Shown here: in pieces, positions 1-9,052 of the stretch | Layout: each line of letters begins with the position of its first letter | Position numbering within the stretch: the first letter of the stretch is position 1 | From: Meira nashicola | Lineage: Eukaryota; Basidiomycota; Exobasidiomycetes; Exobasidiales; Brachybasidiaceae | Assembly: GCA_001600355.1 (NCBI GenBank) | Contig: BCJU01000001.1 | Location: 1,757,178-1,821,177, forward strand | Direction: 5' to 3' | DNA length: 64,000 nucleotides | The notes under the pieces: generated by a model | Database searches by the model: none | Told to the model about the DNA's origin: nothing | The model's input: the letters and a program-made list of their open reading frames with translations, nothing else | Translations under genes and position numbers: made by a program

Positions 1-135
1 TTTACGGCAGGAGATGTGATCGCTGTTTGGGAAACCAATGCAGACGGATGGTGGCAAGGAGAATTATTGGATGATGCAAGAAGAAGGCCAGGATCAAACA
101 CTTTCCCTAGTAATTTTGTATCTTTGCTCAACTGA
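1..135 (+). CDS. SH3-domain protein, C-terminal end (partial)
   Basis: An open frame runs in from the left edge and stops at 133-135, giving the last 44 residues of a protein. They contain the second half of an SH3 domain: an acidic/hydrophobic strand, the paired Trp signature ADGWWQGEL, and the closing FPSNFVSLLN strand. SH3 domains bind proline-rich peptides, often in actin, endocytosis or polarity proteins. The domain is at the extreme C-terminus, as in several fungal scaffold proteins. The rest of the gene is outside the window, so the protein cannot be named. Confidence 0.85.
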   Translation, partial: FTAGDVIAVWETNADGWWQGELLDDARRRPGSNTFPSNFVSLLN

Positions 136-685
136 TTGTTTAAATTGCATGTATAATTCATTATCTCTTATCTGCTGTGCCGTATATATTTGGATTCTAG
201 AATGAGAAAAGCCATATATGTATGCGCTGCCCAAGAAAACGTTCTCCTCGCCTTTCACGCATATGCAAAAGACCGCTAAGTTGAAAATTTATGCTTGTAC
301 CAGAAAGGCGAGCTTAGCGCCGGTGGTTTGGCAGTTGAAAATGTGCGTCGAATTTCGTGGGCCTATGAAAAGGTTGTTTCAATATTTATATTGTGGGGGA
401 ATTTTTATCAGTGCTAAAGTGCAGGAAAATGTGAAGAGTTGAACGGACGCGTGATAAAAAGAAGGTGAAGAAGATACTGCTAATTCGCTACTAATTCGAA
501 TCGGTAAGACTGGTTCACCGTTTCCGACCTATGTATACAACTTTCCTTGATACATACAGCGGGGTTATGTTCGTAAACTTTCTTCTTCAATTTACGAGCA
601 ACCATCATCATCCCCCCTTCCTTTCGTGGTGAAATTATATAGACAAAATCACGAAAGAGAAAAAAGCACGCTTAACCATTTCATC
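136..685. other. Intergenic: 3' region of the SH3 gene and promoter of the FAT1-like gene
   Basis: No convincing coding sequence. The 74-codon open frame at 218-442 has no recognisable domain. Pyrimidine-rich sequence near 600-625 precedes the downstream start, as expected for a fungal 5' leader. Confidence 0.5.
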
Positions 686-2599
686 ATGACATCGCAAGTA
701 CTCAAAGCAGCCGTTGGTCTTGCTGCATTTTCTTATTTGGATGCAAAGTATGGCGTTTCAACAGACGTTAAAGCAGGTCGTGCAACTTCAGCTGCCGATT
801 TAGGATTAAAATTAGCAGAATGGCGTGGAAGACCATCACTTTATGAAAGTTTTCAATCAACTGTAAAGAGTAATCCAAAAGGTGACTTTTTAGTGTACGA
901 AGGTAAAACATGGTCATTCGAACAAGCAGATGCAGATGTTCGAAGGATTGCACATTTTTTATTAAGTCAAGGAATTAAACCTGGAGATCGTGTTGCAGTA
1001 TTTTTGCATAATTCAGCTACATATCCTTTACTTTGGCTTGCATGTATGTCAGTCGATATCGCACCTGCTTTCATCAATAACGGTCTAACGGGTAAAGGAT
1101 TATTGCATTGTATCGCCGTTTCAGAAGCACCTTTAGTGATCTTTGAACCGGAATTAGAAGCGCCATTGAAAGAAGTTTCAAAAGAATTATTAGAACATTC
1201 AAAAGTTCGTCGTTATTTATGCTTCGATGACGGATTGAGACATGAAAACGAAAAGGTTAATTTACCTCCTCAAATCGAAAATACAGTTTATTATGGCCCT
1301 AACGAACATGCAGCTCAAAGTGTTAAAGAAGTTGATCCAGCACTACGTAAAGATGTAACATTAGCATCATCTTGTGCACTCATTTACACAAGTGGTACGA
1401 CCGGGTTACCTAAAGCAGCTTTATGCAGTCATGGTAGAATTGGAACTGCAACAACTGTTTGGACAAAATTAGGTCGATTCACAAACAAGGACAGAATCTA
1501 TACAGCTATGCCAATCTATCACTCTTCCGCTGCCTTTTTATGCTTAGGTGTCGCTTTCCGTTCTGGAGCATGTGTTATTATTGGACGCAAATTTAGTGCA
1601 AGTAAATTCTTTGAACAAGTTCGTGCTGCTGATGCAACTGTTGTTCAATATATTGGTGAAATCGCACGTTATCTTTTGGCCGTTCCACCTCATCCGGATG
1701 ACAAGAATCATCGTGTCCGCTTGGCGTACGGAAACGGAATGCGTCCTGACGTTTGGAACAAATTCCGCGATCGATTCGCCATTCCTCATATTTTTGAATT
1801 TTATGCTTCTTCAGAAGGAAATGGAGCATTACTCAATTATAATACCGGTGAATTTGGTTCGGGCGCTGTTGGAAGATTTGGCTCTTTAGCACGCAAGATT
1901 CGTCCTGATTTCCGTATCTTCCGTGTTGATCCAATCACCGAAGATGTCGTTCGAGGAGCAAATGGATTATGCGAAGAATGCAATTACGATGAACCGGGAG
2001 AATTTATGTGTCGTATTAACGAATCTAGAGCATCATCTCAATTCCAAGGATACGCAGGTAATCCTGATGCAACAAAGAAGAAAATTTTACGTGATGTCAA
2101 AGTTAAAGGAGATGCTTGGTTCCGTACAGGTGATTTGATGAGAATGGACTCAGATGGATTTTATTGGTTCGGTGATCGAATGGGAGACACTTTCCGTTGG
2201 CGTAGTGAAAATGTTAGTACAGCTGAAGTAGCTTCCGTCTTAGGAGAAAAGATTGCAGAAGCAAATGTTTATGGAGTTTTAGTTCCTAATCACGACGGAA
2301 GAGCAGGATGCGCTGCAATTCCAAGAAATGCAGCTGCTACATTGGATTTAGTAGGATTAGCAACTCATGCACGTAAATCGTTACCAAAATATAGTGTTCC
2401 ACTCTTTTTACGTATCGTTCCAGAAATGGAATCTACCGGAACGGCAAAACAATTAAAAGTTGCTTTGCGTAATCAAGGTATCGAACATGCACAATGCGGA
2501 CCTGATCCATTATATTGGCTTCCACCAAGTTCAAAAGCATATCTTCCATTTGAACCAAAAGATTTAGAAGCTCTCAAAGCAGGAAAGGTAAAATTGTGA
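686..2599 (+). CDS. FAT1: Very-long-chain acyl-CoA synthetase / fatty acid transporter (FAT1/FATP family)
   Basis: 637 residues from the ATG at 686; the frame is open further upstream but only from a non-ATG codon. It belongs to the ANL adenylate-forming superfamily: the AMP-binding loop YTSGTTGLPKAA is near residue 233, FYASSEGN near 375, and the FATP/VLACS signature GDTFRWRSENVSTAEV near 497. The C-terminal lysine-containing catalytic region (ESTGTAKQLK) is present. An N-terminal hydrophobic stretch fits a membrane-associated enzyme. Family members activate long and very-long-chain fatty acids to CoA thioesters and assist uptake at the plasma membrane, ER or peroxisome. Length is close to yeast Fat1 (669). 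No introns. Confidence 0.9.
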   Translation: MTSQVLKAAVGLAAFSYLDAKYGVSTDVKAGRATSAADLGLKLAEWRGRPSLYESFQSTVKSNPKGDFLVYEGKTWSFEQADADVRRIAHFLLSQGIKPGDRVAVFLHNSATYPLLWLACMSVDIAPAFINNGLTGKGLLHCIAVSEAPLVIFEPELEAPLKEVSKELLEHSKVRRYLCFDDGLRHENEKVNLPPQIENTVYYGPNEHAAQSVKEVDPALRKDVTLASSCALIYTSGTTGLPKAALCSHGRIGTATTVWTKLGRFTNKDRIYTAMPIYHSSAAFLCLGVAFRSGACVIIGRKFSASKFFEQVRAADATVVQYIGEIARYLLAVPPHPDDKNHRVRLAYGNGMRPDVWNKFRDRFAIPHIFEFYASSEGNGALLNYNTGEFGSGAVGRFGSLARKIRPDFRIFRVDPITEDVVRGANGLCEECNYDEPGEFMCRINESRASSQFQGYAGNPDATKKKILRDVKVKGDAWFRTGDLMRMDSDGFYWFGDRMGDTFRWRSENVSTAEVASVLGEKIAEANVYGVLVPNHDGRAGCAAIPRNAAATLDLVGLATHARKSLPKYSVPLFLRIVPEMESTGTAKQLKVALRNQGIEHAQCGPDPLYWLPPSSKAYLPFEPKDLEALKAGKVKL

Positions 2600-3096
2600 A
2601 TAAAACATCTCTCTTTTAGATAATCTGTAATCGTTTTCATCTTGTTTCTACGTAATTTCAATCTATAAATATCCTTATCGTGTAAAGAAAATTCTAATGA
2701 GTCCATACTCCAATATGTGAAATTTGATCAAGGTCCGGAAAATTGACTCGAATTAGAAAATGAGATGGATGAGTATTGTTAATTATCTTGGCATTACCTT
2801 GGCCGATATTAGTAGTTTTACTCGCTCCAAACAAAAGAAAAAAGGAAGAAATAATTTGTGGCTTTTTAGCACGGATAGACGAGCGGAAAATTAAGGATGG
2901 TTATCTCTTTCGATCGGTCACTAATTTTGTTGAAAAGACACTGCTTTTATACCAGCATATGAAGATAAAGAAAAGGCGTAGCCCTTGCTTACCAGATAGG
3001 ATATAAAAAGATGATAATTTTTTTCATGAGAACAATATTTTCTCATAACCTCCAACTCACGTCCTTACAACAATCAATTTACTGCTAATCTCAATC
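2600..3096. other. Intergenic: promoter region of the small secreted peptide gene
   Basis: No supported gene. A TATA-like stretch (GGATATAAAAAGATGATAAT, near 2998-3017) lies about 90 bp before the next start. Nearly the same block precedes the sister pseudogene, so the duplication included the promoter. Confidence 0.5.
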
Positions 3097-3325
3097 ATGA
3101 CTACTTTTACTAAAGTTTTTTTGCTTGGATTATTGATTTTGAATTTTGTGCATGACATCCCTGTTGAATCTTTGGTGAGTGAATAGGATTAGGAGACATA
3201 CATACAAGAGTATCTTTTGCTGATGTATTACACGATTTATGAAGGTAAAGAAAGATTTGGGTTCGAGCGATACGCCCGGAGGAACGAATCCAGGTGGTTG
3301 GGTTGACCCAAATCATCCTTATTGA
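3097..3325 (+). CDS. Small secreted peptide precursor, 52 residues, two exons
   Basis: Exons 3097-3174 and 3245-3325 are joined across a 70-bp phase-0 intron (GTGAGT...AG). Exon 1 encodes an almost complete signal peptide (MTTFTKVFLLGLLILNF...). Exon 2 encodes a short tail rich in Gly, Pro and Asn ending GGWVDPNHPY. I do not recognise a family. The gene model is supported by a second copy 1.15 kb downstream with the same exon structure, a conserved KKD start of exon 2, a conserved GW[V/I]DP[N/K]HP end and a similar promoter. After signal removal only about 30 residues would remain, with no cysteines, so a secreted linear peptide is the natural reading. Function is unknown. Confidence 0.6.
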
Positions 3326-3589
3326 AGCTGAAGGCTATATCAACGTGACAATGTGGACTTGATCTATTATTCTGGCTTCCTCAACGTGTAAAAGAAGATT
3401 TTGAAGGTCTCAAAAGGGGCAAAAATGAAAATGAATAAAGAACGTCACTTTCTCTTCATTTTTTCTATAATCCTTTACCCTATTTGTTTACATAATACCG
3501 AGCGTCACTTGAAAAGACATAAATTTGGCTTTTCTCCTTTTCTTACAACAAAGGGGTGCATAGATAACTTCTAGAATAAATTTTTAAAA

Positions 3590-3646
3590 GCATCCGAAGA
3601 TCGAATCCATTATAAGAAGCATCCAAAGATCGAGTCCTTTACCCTG
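3590..3646. repeat. Imperfect 29-bp direct repeat, two copies
   Basis: GCATCCGAAGATCGAATCC at 3590 recurs as GCATCCAAAGATCGAGTCC at 3619. Confidence 0.7.
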
Positions 3647-4032
3647 TCATATAAAGCAATTAAGGTCCAGACTAGAAATAGGAGATAAACCGATCTATCG
3701 TTGAATTTGGTGAAATTTCTCGGCCGTAAAATTACGTAAAATTAGGCAAAAAGAAGAACTAAATAAAACAGCGAGTTTGACGTGTGCCTTCTCTTTTTTT
3801 TCTCGGATTGAAGGCTGTCAGGAATTACGGAAGACCCTTCCAATATCCTCTCCATCGAACATTATTGACTTTATTCGGAGGAGATATATAAGGCAGAAAA
3901 AGTACATTTGGTTGGTAAAAAGTATCTTCTTATCGGCGAACCCCTTATTTTAATTAAGACAATGATATCATAACCGGATTTCTATGACATAAACCCCGGT
4001 AATCTTAAACGTTTGATAGTCAACTTACTAGT

Positions 4033-4186
4033 AAAAAGTGAAAAGTGCGTGACCCTTGTTTACTAAGATGAAAGGTATGAAAAGTCGATAATTTTTATAA
4101 AAAAGTGACAAAAAGTGAAAATTGCGTGACCCTTGTTTACTATAATGAAAGGTATAAAAAGACGATAATTTTCATAAAAATTCAAT
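4033..4186. repeat. 77-bp tandem duplication of a promoter-like block
   Basis: Two adjacent copies share the block GTGCGTGACCCTTGTTTACT (or ATTGCGTGACCC...), then GATGAAAGGTAT[A/G]AAAAG, then TCGATAATTTT. The second copy has the better TATA (GGTATAAAAAGACGATAAT) about 90 bp before the ATG of the pseudogene. The same TATA block precedes the intact sister gene. Confidence 0.75.
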
Positions 4187-4243
4187 TTTTTGTTATAACC
4201 CCAAATTCTCTTCTTCACTTCAAGCAATCTACTATTTACCTTA

Positions 4244-4493
4244 ATGATTATGGCTAAATTCGAAATTCTTATCAAAGTTTTTATCTTTGGCTGAACTGTA
4301 GTCAATCTTGTTTACGGGATTCCTGTTGGACCGTTGGTGAGTTATACGATTGGGACATATATAAATATATATTGTTTGCCAAGCTACTCAATCAATTATA
4401 CAGATGAAAAAAGATCGTAACTCGGGTGGTGGAAATGCAAATAATCATGATGGTTGGATTGATCCCAAGCATCCACCGAAAAGAAGCTATTAG
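4244..4493 (+). pseudogene. Sister copy of the small secreted peptide gene, nonsense codon in the signal peptide
   Basis: Exons 4244-4336 and 4404-4493 flank a 67-bp intron, matching the intact copy at 3097-3325 in structure and phase. Exon 1 reads through the hydrophobic core, then meets TGA at 4292-4294 where the intact copy has a leucine codon. After the stop the same frame still aligns with the intact copy up to the splice donor. Exon 2 keeps the KKD start and the GWIDPKHP end, with a slightly longer tail (KRSY). This looks like a recent loss. A sequencing error is possible, and an alternative start in exon 2 (ATG at 4404) would make a peptide without a signal. Confidence 0.65.
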
Positions 4494-5109
4494 TGTAATG
4501 TTCTTGACAATATCTTCCTGACCAATCGCGAAAACAGTCTTGGTATAGGATTTTTCGATTTTGAAAAATTGCGGACAATTAATCGAGTTTGATTTATTTA
4601 TGATTATATTTCCCTTTTTATGATTATATTTCCCTCACTCATGATCATATTTCTCTTTATATTTCCTTTTTTATGACTAAAATTCCCTTTTTTTTTATGT
4701 TTATATGCCATTTCAAATATTCATACAGATCAAGGCTAGAATTATCATAAACAAGCAGTAAAGAGGGTGTATTTCAATGTGGAACTTTGAGTCGAGATTT
4801 TTAACATTGTTTTCTTCATCATAGTTTTGCTCGTCATCATCATCAATTTCTACATAGGGTTTTCTTTTTTTCGATCAGGGTATGTACGTTGTACTTTATA
4901 TTTGATATAGTATATAGTTGATTGTTTACACAGGTTTTAATTGACCACGGATGATAGTTGTGTTTTTTTGCCCCCGAAGTAAAGGTGCTTTGTAGAAATT
5001 GGGGCTAGTCAGCCTTTATTTTATAAAAAAAAGTTTATTTGAACGTATGACGCCCCAGAAAGTTTCGGGACTATGTATTCTCAGAGTAATCGAATAAAAG
5101 GATGCATTT
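4494..5109. other. Intergenic, AT-rich, with a 20-bp tandem repeat
   Basis: No coding sequence supported. It would hold the promoter of the four-exon gene starting at 5110. Confidence 0.5.
4598..4690. repeat. Degenerate 20-bp tandem repeat (TGATTATATTTCCCTTTTTA unit)
   Basis: The unit at 4601-4620 is repeated at 4621-4640 and then decays over two to three further units. Low-complexity, AT-rich minisatellite. Confidence 0.7.
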
Positions 5110-5782
5110 ATGTCAATGATTGTCGAGAATGCTAGCCTTGTTCGTTTTAACATAATGTTTTGCAACTCTGTTAAAGTGTTATATATTTTCTTTTCGGTTT
5201 GGATGATGATAAATTCAATACTAGGATACTTTGAAGAAGAACATGAAGAGCGTTATAAGATGCCAAAGAGATTATTCAATGGAAAGAAAGACAAGGGAGA
5301 ATCAAAAATGACAGATGATAGAGTTTATGCTGTTCGTCATGGTGGAAGATCTTCTGATGGTTATTCAAAATTGTCAAGTGGTCCGGCAGGGGAAGTGAGT
5401 AATAGTAAAGGCACTATAATAACTTGATGTTTAACCCTAAACCTTGTCCCTTTCTGGTCAATAATTATAGCGCTCTCCATCAAGTTGCGGGGTGAGTTAT
5501 AATCTTTTTATCCTGATAAGTGAATATTTATTAACAATTTTTTCACCTTATAGAGCGCTACATGCTGGGGAGAAACGAAAGCATTGGCAGATAATGATTG
5601 TGTGAGTGATTTCTGAAGTATATGAATTTGAAGAAATAATATTTACACCTTCTATTTTCCCTATAATTCAGAAAACAAAAGGATGCGGACCTTGTCAAGG
5701 AACTGCAGTCAAGTCAGAGAAAGATCCAAGAGTGATTGCGAACTTCCACGGAAGATGCTCGATTAAACATCATTATAACTAG
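5110..5782 (+). CDS. Predicted secreted cysteine-containing protein, four exons
   Basis: My exon model is 5110-5394, 5471-5491, 5554-5601 and 5672-5782. All three introns begin GTGAGT, end AG, are phase 0 and are 62-76 bp, giving 154 residues. A second ATG at 5155 gives a better signal-like N-terminus (MFCNSVKVLYIFFSVWMMIN), so the true start may be there (139 residues). The middle is charged and Lys/Arg-rich. The small downstream exons supply nearly all mature cysteines: SSCG, ATCWG, DNDC, GCGPC and GRCS. Packing the cysteines into tiny phase-0 exons is typical of secreted disulfide-rich proteins. No family recognised. The position next to other small secreted genes supports an accessory, effector-like role (inference). 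Confidence 0.55.
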
Positions 5783-5948
5783 CTAGACATTTACTTATAA
5801 AAGTATAAGTTTGTTTTTCTGGCATATTGTTATTGCGAGTCTTTCCGTCTAGCTTTCATCTTTCTCACTGGAGCACCAGTACTGGCATATTAAAAATGAT
5901 GATCAGCACATTCTATAACCAAAGCGTATAATTAAATCTTCCTTTCAC

Positions 5949-6761
5949 TCACTTTTTTCGAATTCGAAGTTCACGTCTATATTTGTTTCTATCATCCCGA
6001 AAAGCCTTATATTCTTCATCGGTCATTTTTAATCTTCTTTTGTTTCTATCAAGTTTTGACTTTTCACGTCTTTTGATTACGTCCTGGCCCGTTTGTGAAT
6101 TGTATAGTTGTCTACGTCTACTAAGTTTCTTAACTCTTTGTGCTTTACTCTATAAGATTCAGAACTGTGTTAGAGGTTAATTCTTATCATTCTTTATCAT
6201 TTAGCACAATTCCATAGCTTACCGAATTAAAGTATTGCCATCTTTTGGCGTGTTTATTCTTGTCCTTTCTGTCTAAGTCATCCCAATGATCACAGCCGGG
6301 CCTATGAATGATACATTCGTTTCCTTTTTTCACTTCGTTAAACTTGCTTTTCGGTTTGATAATTTGCTTTATAGAAGAATTACGATTAAACAATGAGTTG
6401 GTTACTCACTTCTTCTTTTTACTAGATTACTCACCAATCTTTTTGCCCTTCCTTTTAATGATTTATTTTTAGTCAATTCGGATATCATATCCCAGCTATC
6501 TCCATCTGATTCGCTACTTGAAGATGAAGATGTTGATTTTGATTCAGATATTTCAAGTCTTCTGCTCCTTTGCTTCTTTTGTGGCCATCCGATTGGAAGG
6601 TTCATAGTGTTTTCTGAATTTTGTAATGCAATTCTATCATGATCAATTGAAGATTCTCCTTCGCTAGTGGATTGTCTACCTAGGGTATTGTTGTTAGAAG
6701 CTGCAAAGGATAGTGAGAGAAGGTTGAAGTACACTATCAATAAAAACCCTAAGCGCTTCAT
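5949..6761 (-). CDS. Secreted CHCH-knuckle family member, three exons (bridging type)
   Basis: Exons on the minus strand are 6761-6435, 6366-6223 and 6149-5949; both introns are phase 0 with GTGAGT and GTAAGC donors. The 223-residue product starts with a clear signal peptide (MKRLGFLLIVYFNLLSLSFA). A Ser/acidic region follows, then the box W-P-Q-K-K-Q-R-S-R-R-L-E-I, which matches the box of the intronless paralogues. The metal-knuckle motif CIIHRPGCDHW begins at residue 127 (ligands C127, H130, C134, H136), and a 66-residue Lys/Arg-rich tail forms the last exon. Because it has both the intron layout of one subfamily and the N-terminal box of the other, it bridges them. No known domain recognised. 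Confidence 0.7.
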
Positions 6762-6843
6762 CTTGTGAGATAGATGCTAGAGGTAAAAACATATCAGGAG
6801 CGCATGAAAGACCTTATTTTGTAGACACAACATCATTTGTGTA

Positions 6844-6849
6844 GCCCCG
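6844..6849. promoter_or_regulatory. GCCCCG element, 83 bp upstream of the 6761 start
   Basis: CGGGGC on the coding strand. One of nine GC-rich hexamers at similar distances from starts in this cluster. Confidence 0.4.
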
Positions 6850-6970
6850 TGTCACAATTGCACAGCGGAAAATTAAAGAACAAATGACAGTATACATATA
6901 TATTCGCTTAGAGTGAAATGTAGTATTTGTACAATATATAAGATTTATATGAGGGGATTTGTCTCTTTCG

Positions 6971-7480
6971 TTATTGTTTTTTATCCTTTGAATATTCTCT
7001 ATTTTTCTTCCAAAATTCTCTCTTCTGTTCACGTGTCATTTTATTCACACGTATTCTTCGAGTTAAAACAGCTCTTTGTCTTCGTTCTTCTTTTTGTTCT
7101 TCTGTTAATCTAGAATACCATTTACGTTTTATCTCTTTTTGTTGTTTCTTGTATACCTCTTTTTCTTCTTTTGTTAAATTTTTTACATGCCATTTTACTG
7201 ATTCTGTTGTACGTTTTGATGGGGTAAGACTTTTCCAATGAGCGCAACCTGGTCTACAAATATCACATTTTGATTCTGATTTACTATTTGAATGGATTTG
7301 GCGGCTATTTTCGTCATTTACGTCAATTATCTCATATCTTGCTGTTCTTGCCCGTTTTGCTCCCCAATGTAAAGGACTTTCACTTCTATCTCTCTTAAGA
7401 GAAGTTGAATCGTTTGATTCGCTAGTTGTATAGAAACATCTGAAAAGCGAAAATATAAGTATAATAAGAATGAATATCAT
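6971..7480 (-). CDS. Secreted CCCH-knuckle family member, intronless
   Basis: 169 residues from the ATG at 7480; the frame extends upstream only through a TTG codon. The N-terminus is a strong signal-like segment (MIFILIILIFSLFRCFYTTS). The box WGAKRARTARYEI lies at residues 39-51. The knuckle CDICRPGCAHW has ligands C72, C75, C79 and H81. The C-terminal 85 residues are very basic, with KRKWYSRLTEEQKEERR and a closing MTREQKREFWKKNREYS unit. It is the only member where I see no GC-rich hexamer upstream. The Lys/Arg-rich tail would suit nucleic-acid binding or nuclear import after uptake (inference). Confidence 0.75.
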   Translation of the reverse strand: MIFILIILIFSLFRCFYTTSESNDSTSLKRDRSESPLHWGAKRARTARYEIIDVNDENSRQIHSNSKSESKCDICRPGCAHWKSLTPSKRTTESVKWHVKNLTKEEKEVYKKQQKEIKRKWYSRLTEEQKEERRQRAVLTRRIRVNKMTREQKREFWKKNREYSKDKKQ

Positions 7481-7651
7481 CTCATATAAGATGTAGAGTA
7501 ATATGGAAAGCAAGACTTTTATCAAGTATCATACATAACAGACCCGATCACTACAAACTCTAAACACCGCTTTGTGTACGAACGCCAAAATAAATAACAA
7601 TTGTGTAAAGCGAGTTGAGTATCTCATTCATAGGAGATTACGTAACCTCTT

Positions 7652-8116
7652 CTAATAATATCTATTTTTCTTATACCATGCCTTTCTCTCTTCTGGGCTC
7701 ATATTTGCTAAACGTTGCTTTCTACGTATCTTTGCATTCTCTCTACGTTTTTTCTTCTCTTCTTCAGGTAAATTTTCATAATATTTCTTTTGATATAGCT
7801 TTTGATTATCAAGATGTTTTCGTCTTTTTTCTTTTTAATAATTTTTGATCGTCCATCGTACTTTTTCTGTATTTCTTTGGCATTTGTTGAGTGATTTCCA
7901 ATGAGGACACTTAGGTCTACAAATTGCACATTTGACTGGCTCTTTATCTTTTTCAGTATTTATTACCTCATATCTCATTGTTCTTGCCTTCTTATTTCCC
8001 CAGGATAATGATTGTTCTGTTGTTAGTTCACCACTTGATCTTATCTTTCTCACTAAAGGCAAACAAAATGACAAATATAGAAAGTACCATTTCATATGCT
8101 TTAATGACATCATCAT
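7652..8116 (-). pseudogene. Secreted CCCH-knuckle family member with in-frame TAA after the knuckle
   Basis: The first 93 codons encode a signal-like N-terminus (from M1 or M8), the box WGNKKARTMRYEV and the knuckle CAICRPKCPHW (C63, C66, C70, H72). TAA at 7837-7835 then ends the frame. The following 60 codons stay in the same frame, align with the basic tail of the paralogues (PEEERKAWYKKN-type ending) and stop at 7654-7652. So a single nonsense change, not a frameshift, truncates the protein. It may be a dying gene, or a functional short version that keeps only the secreted knuckle. Readthrough cannot be judged from sequence alone. Confidence 0.65.
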
Positions 8117-8218
8117 TGTTGGTGAAAAAGAGGATGATAATAAATAATATTACATATTTCTACGAAAGTTTATTTTTCGTGGCGTCGTAGACACAAAATT
8201 GTTTTGCATTTCTTTTAA

Positions 8219-8224
8219 GCCCCG
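8219..8224. promoter_or_regulatory. GCCCCG element, 103 bp upstream of the 8116 start
   Basis: CGGGGC on the coding strand, followed by TTAAAA. The distance is 124 bp if M8 (8095) is the start. Confidence 0.4.
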
Positions 8225-8243
8225 CGTTCATCTTCACAAACCT

Positions 8244-8941
8244 CTACTTTGCAGACTCTTCAGGTCCTTTCAAAGCTTTACTAGAATAATTTCGATTCTT
8301 TTTATACCACTTTCTCTTTTCTGCTATAGTCATGCTTGCTAATTTATTTTTACGTGAATTAAGAGTAATTTCACTTCTCCTTTTACGCCACTCATGCCTT
8401 TCTTCAACATTCATTTTGTTTAATTTTGCCTTTCGTCTTTGTGTATCAATTTGATGATATTCTTTTTTTCTTCAATCGTCATATTTTCAATTTTTCTACG
8501 TCTAGAATCGTTTATCTTTTCAATCAATTTCTCTTTTTGTTCTTTAGGTAGCTTTGAATATCGTTCACGTTTAAGAGTGTTACGTTTTTCTTTATATTCT
8601 GACTTTTTATCATTAGGTAAATTTTTCATAAACCATTTGTATGATTCTCTATTTCGTTCTTTCTTATTGAGTGAATTCCAATGTGGACAATTAGGTCGAC
8701 AATTTTGACATTTATTCTGGATGTTTGAATTGACAGTAGCCTGGTTGTATTCGACTTCAACATTTTGCACCTCATAACGTCCTGTTCTCGCTTTTTTCAT
8801 TCCCCAGGAAGGTATTGCAAACTTATCTTCTACTTCTGGACTTGTTTTCTTCAATTCGCCAGAAGAATGAATTAAGTTAGAAGAGAATAAGATAAATAGA
8901 GAGAAATAAATTAAAATTCGCATAGACTTGATTGATATCAT
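8244..8941 (-). pseudogene. Secreted CCCH-knuckle family member with frameshift in an A7 run
   Basis: The frame from ATG 8941 gives 173 residues: a signal peptide (ILIYFSLFILFSSNLIHS), the box PSWGMKKARTGRYEV, the knuckle CQNCRPNCPHW (C78, C81, C85, H87) and a basic tail, ending at 8420. A second frame continues the family's tail pattern after a homopolymer of seven T on the plus strand (8463-8469) and runs to a stop at 8246-8244, including a MTIAEKRKWYKKNRNYS ending like that of intact paralogues. A one-base slip in the A run therefore splits the gene. A sequencing error is an equally simple explanation. The truncated product would still have the knuckle and half the tail. Confidence 0.65.
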
Positions 8942-8999
8942 CGTTGCTGTTAAAAAAAGGTAAACAAATAAAATGAAGCTGCGTTATAATTCTTTTCTT

Positions 9000-9005
9000 C
9001 GCGGC
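9000..9005. promoter_or_regulatory. CGCGGC element, 59 bp upstream of the 8941 start
   Basis: The core is CGCGGCTAAA on the plus strand; the same ten bases occur upstream of the 10413 start. Confidence 0.35.
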
Positions 9006-9052
9006 TAAAGTTAGTTTAATATTTTGCATATATTTTGATGATTTGTGAAATT

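Larger units (their letters stand above)
3326..4243. other. Intergenic, AT-rich, with short direct repeats
   Basis: No coding sequence supported. It contains a 29-bp direct repeat near 3590 and a 77-bp tandem repeat near 4033, listed separately. Confidence 0.5.

Noticed and set aside
218..442. 74-codon open frame
   Set aside because: No homology or signal; lies in the 3' region of the SH3 gene and FAT1 promoter.
4494..5109. Possible transposon remnant
   Set aside because: Only AT-rich tandem repeats seen; no terminal repeats, transposase or reverse transcriptase motifs.
6971..7525. TTG-started longer version of the secreted protein (184 residues)
   Set aside because: The ATG at 7480 gives a complete signal segment; upstream codons come from a non-ATG start.
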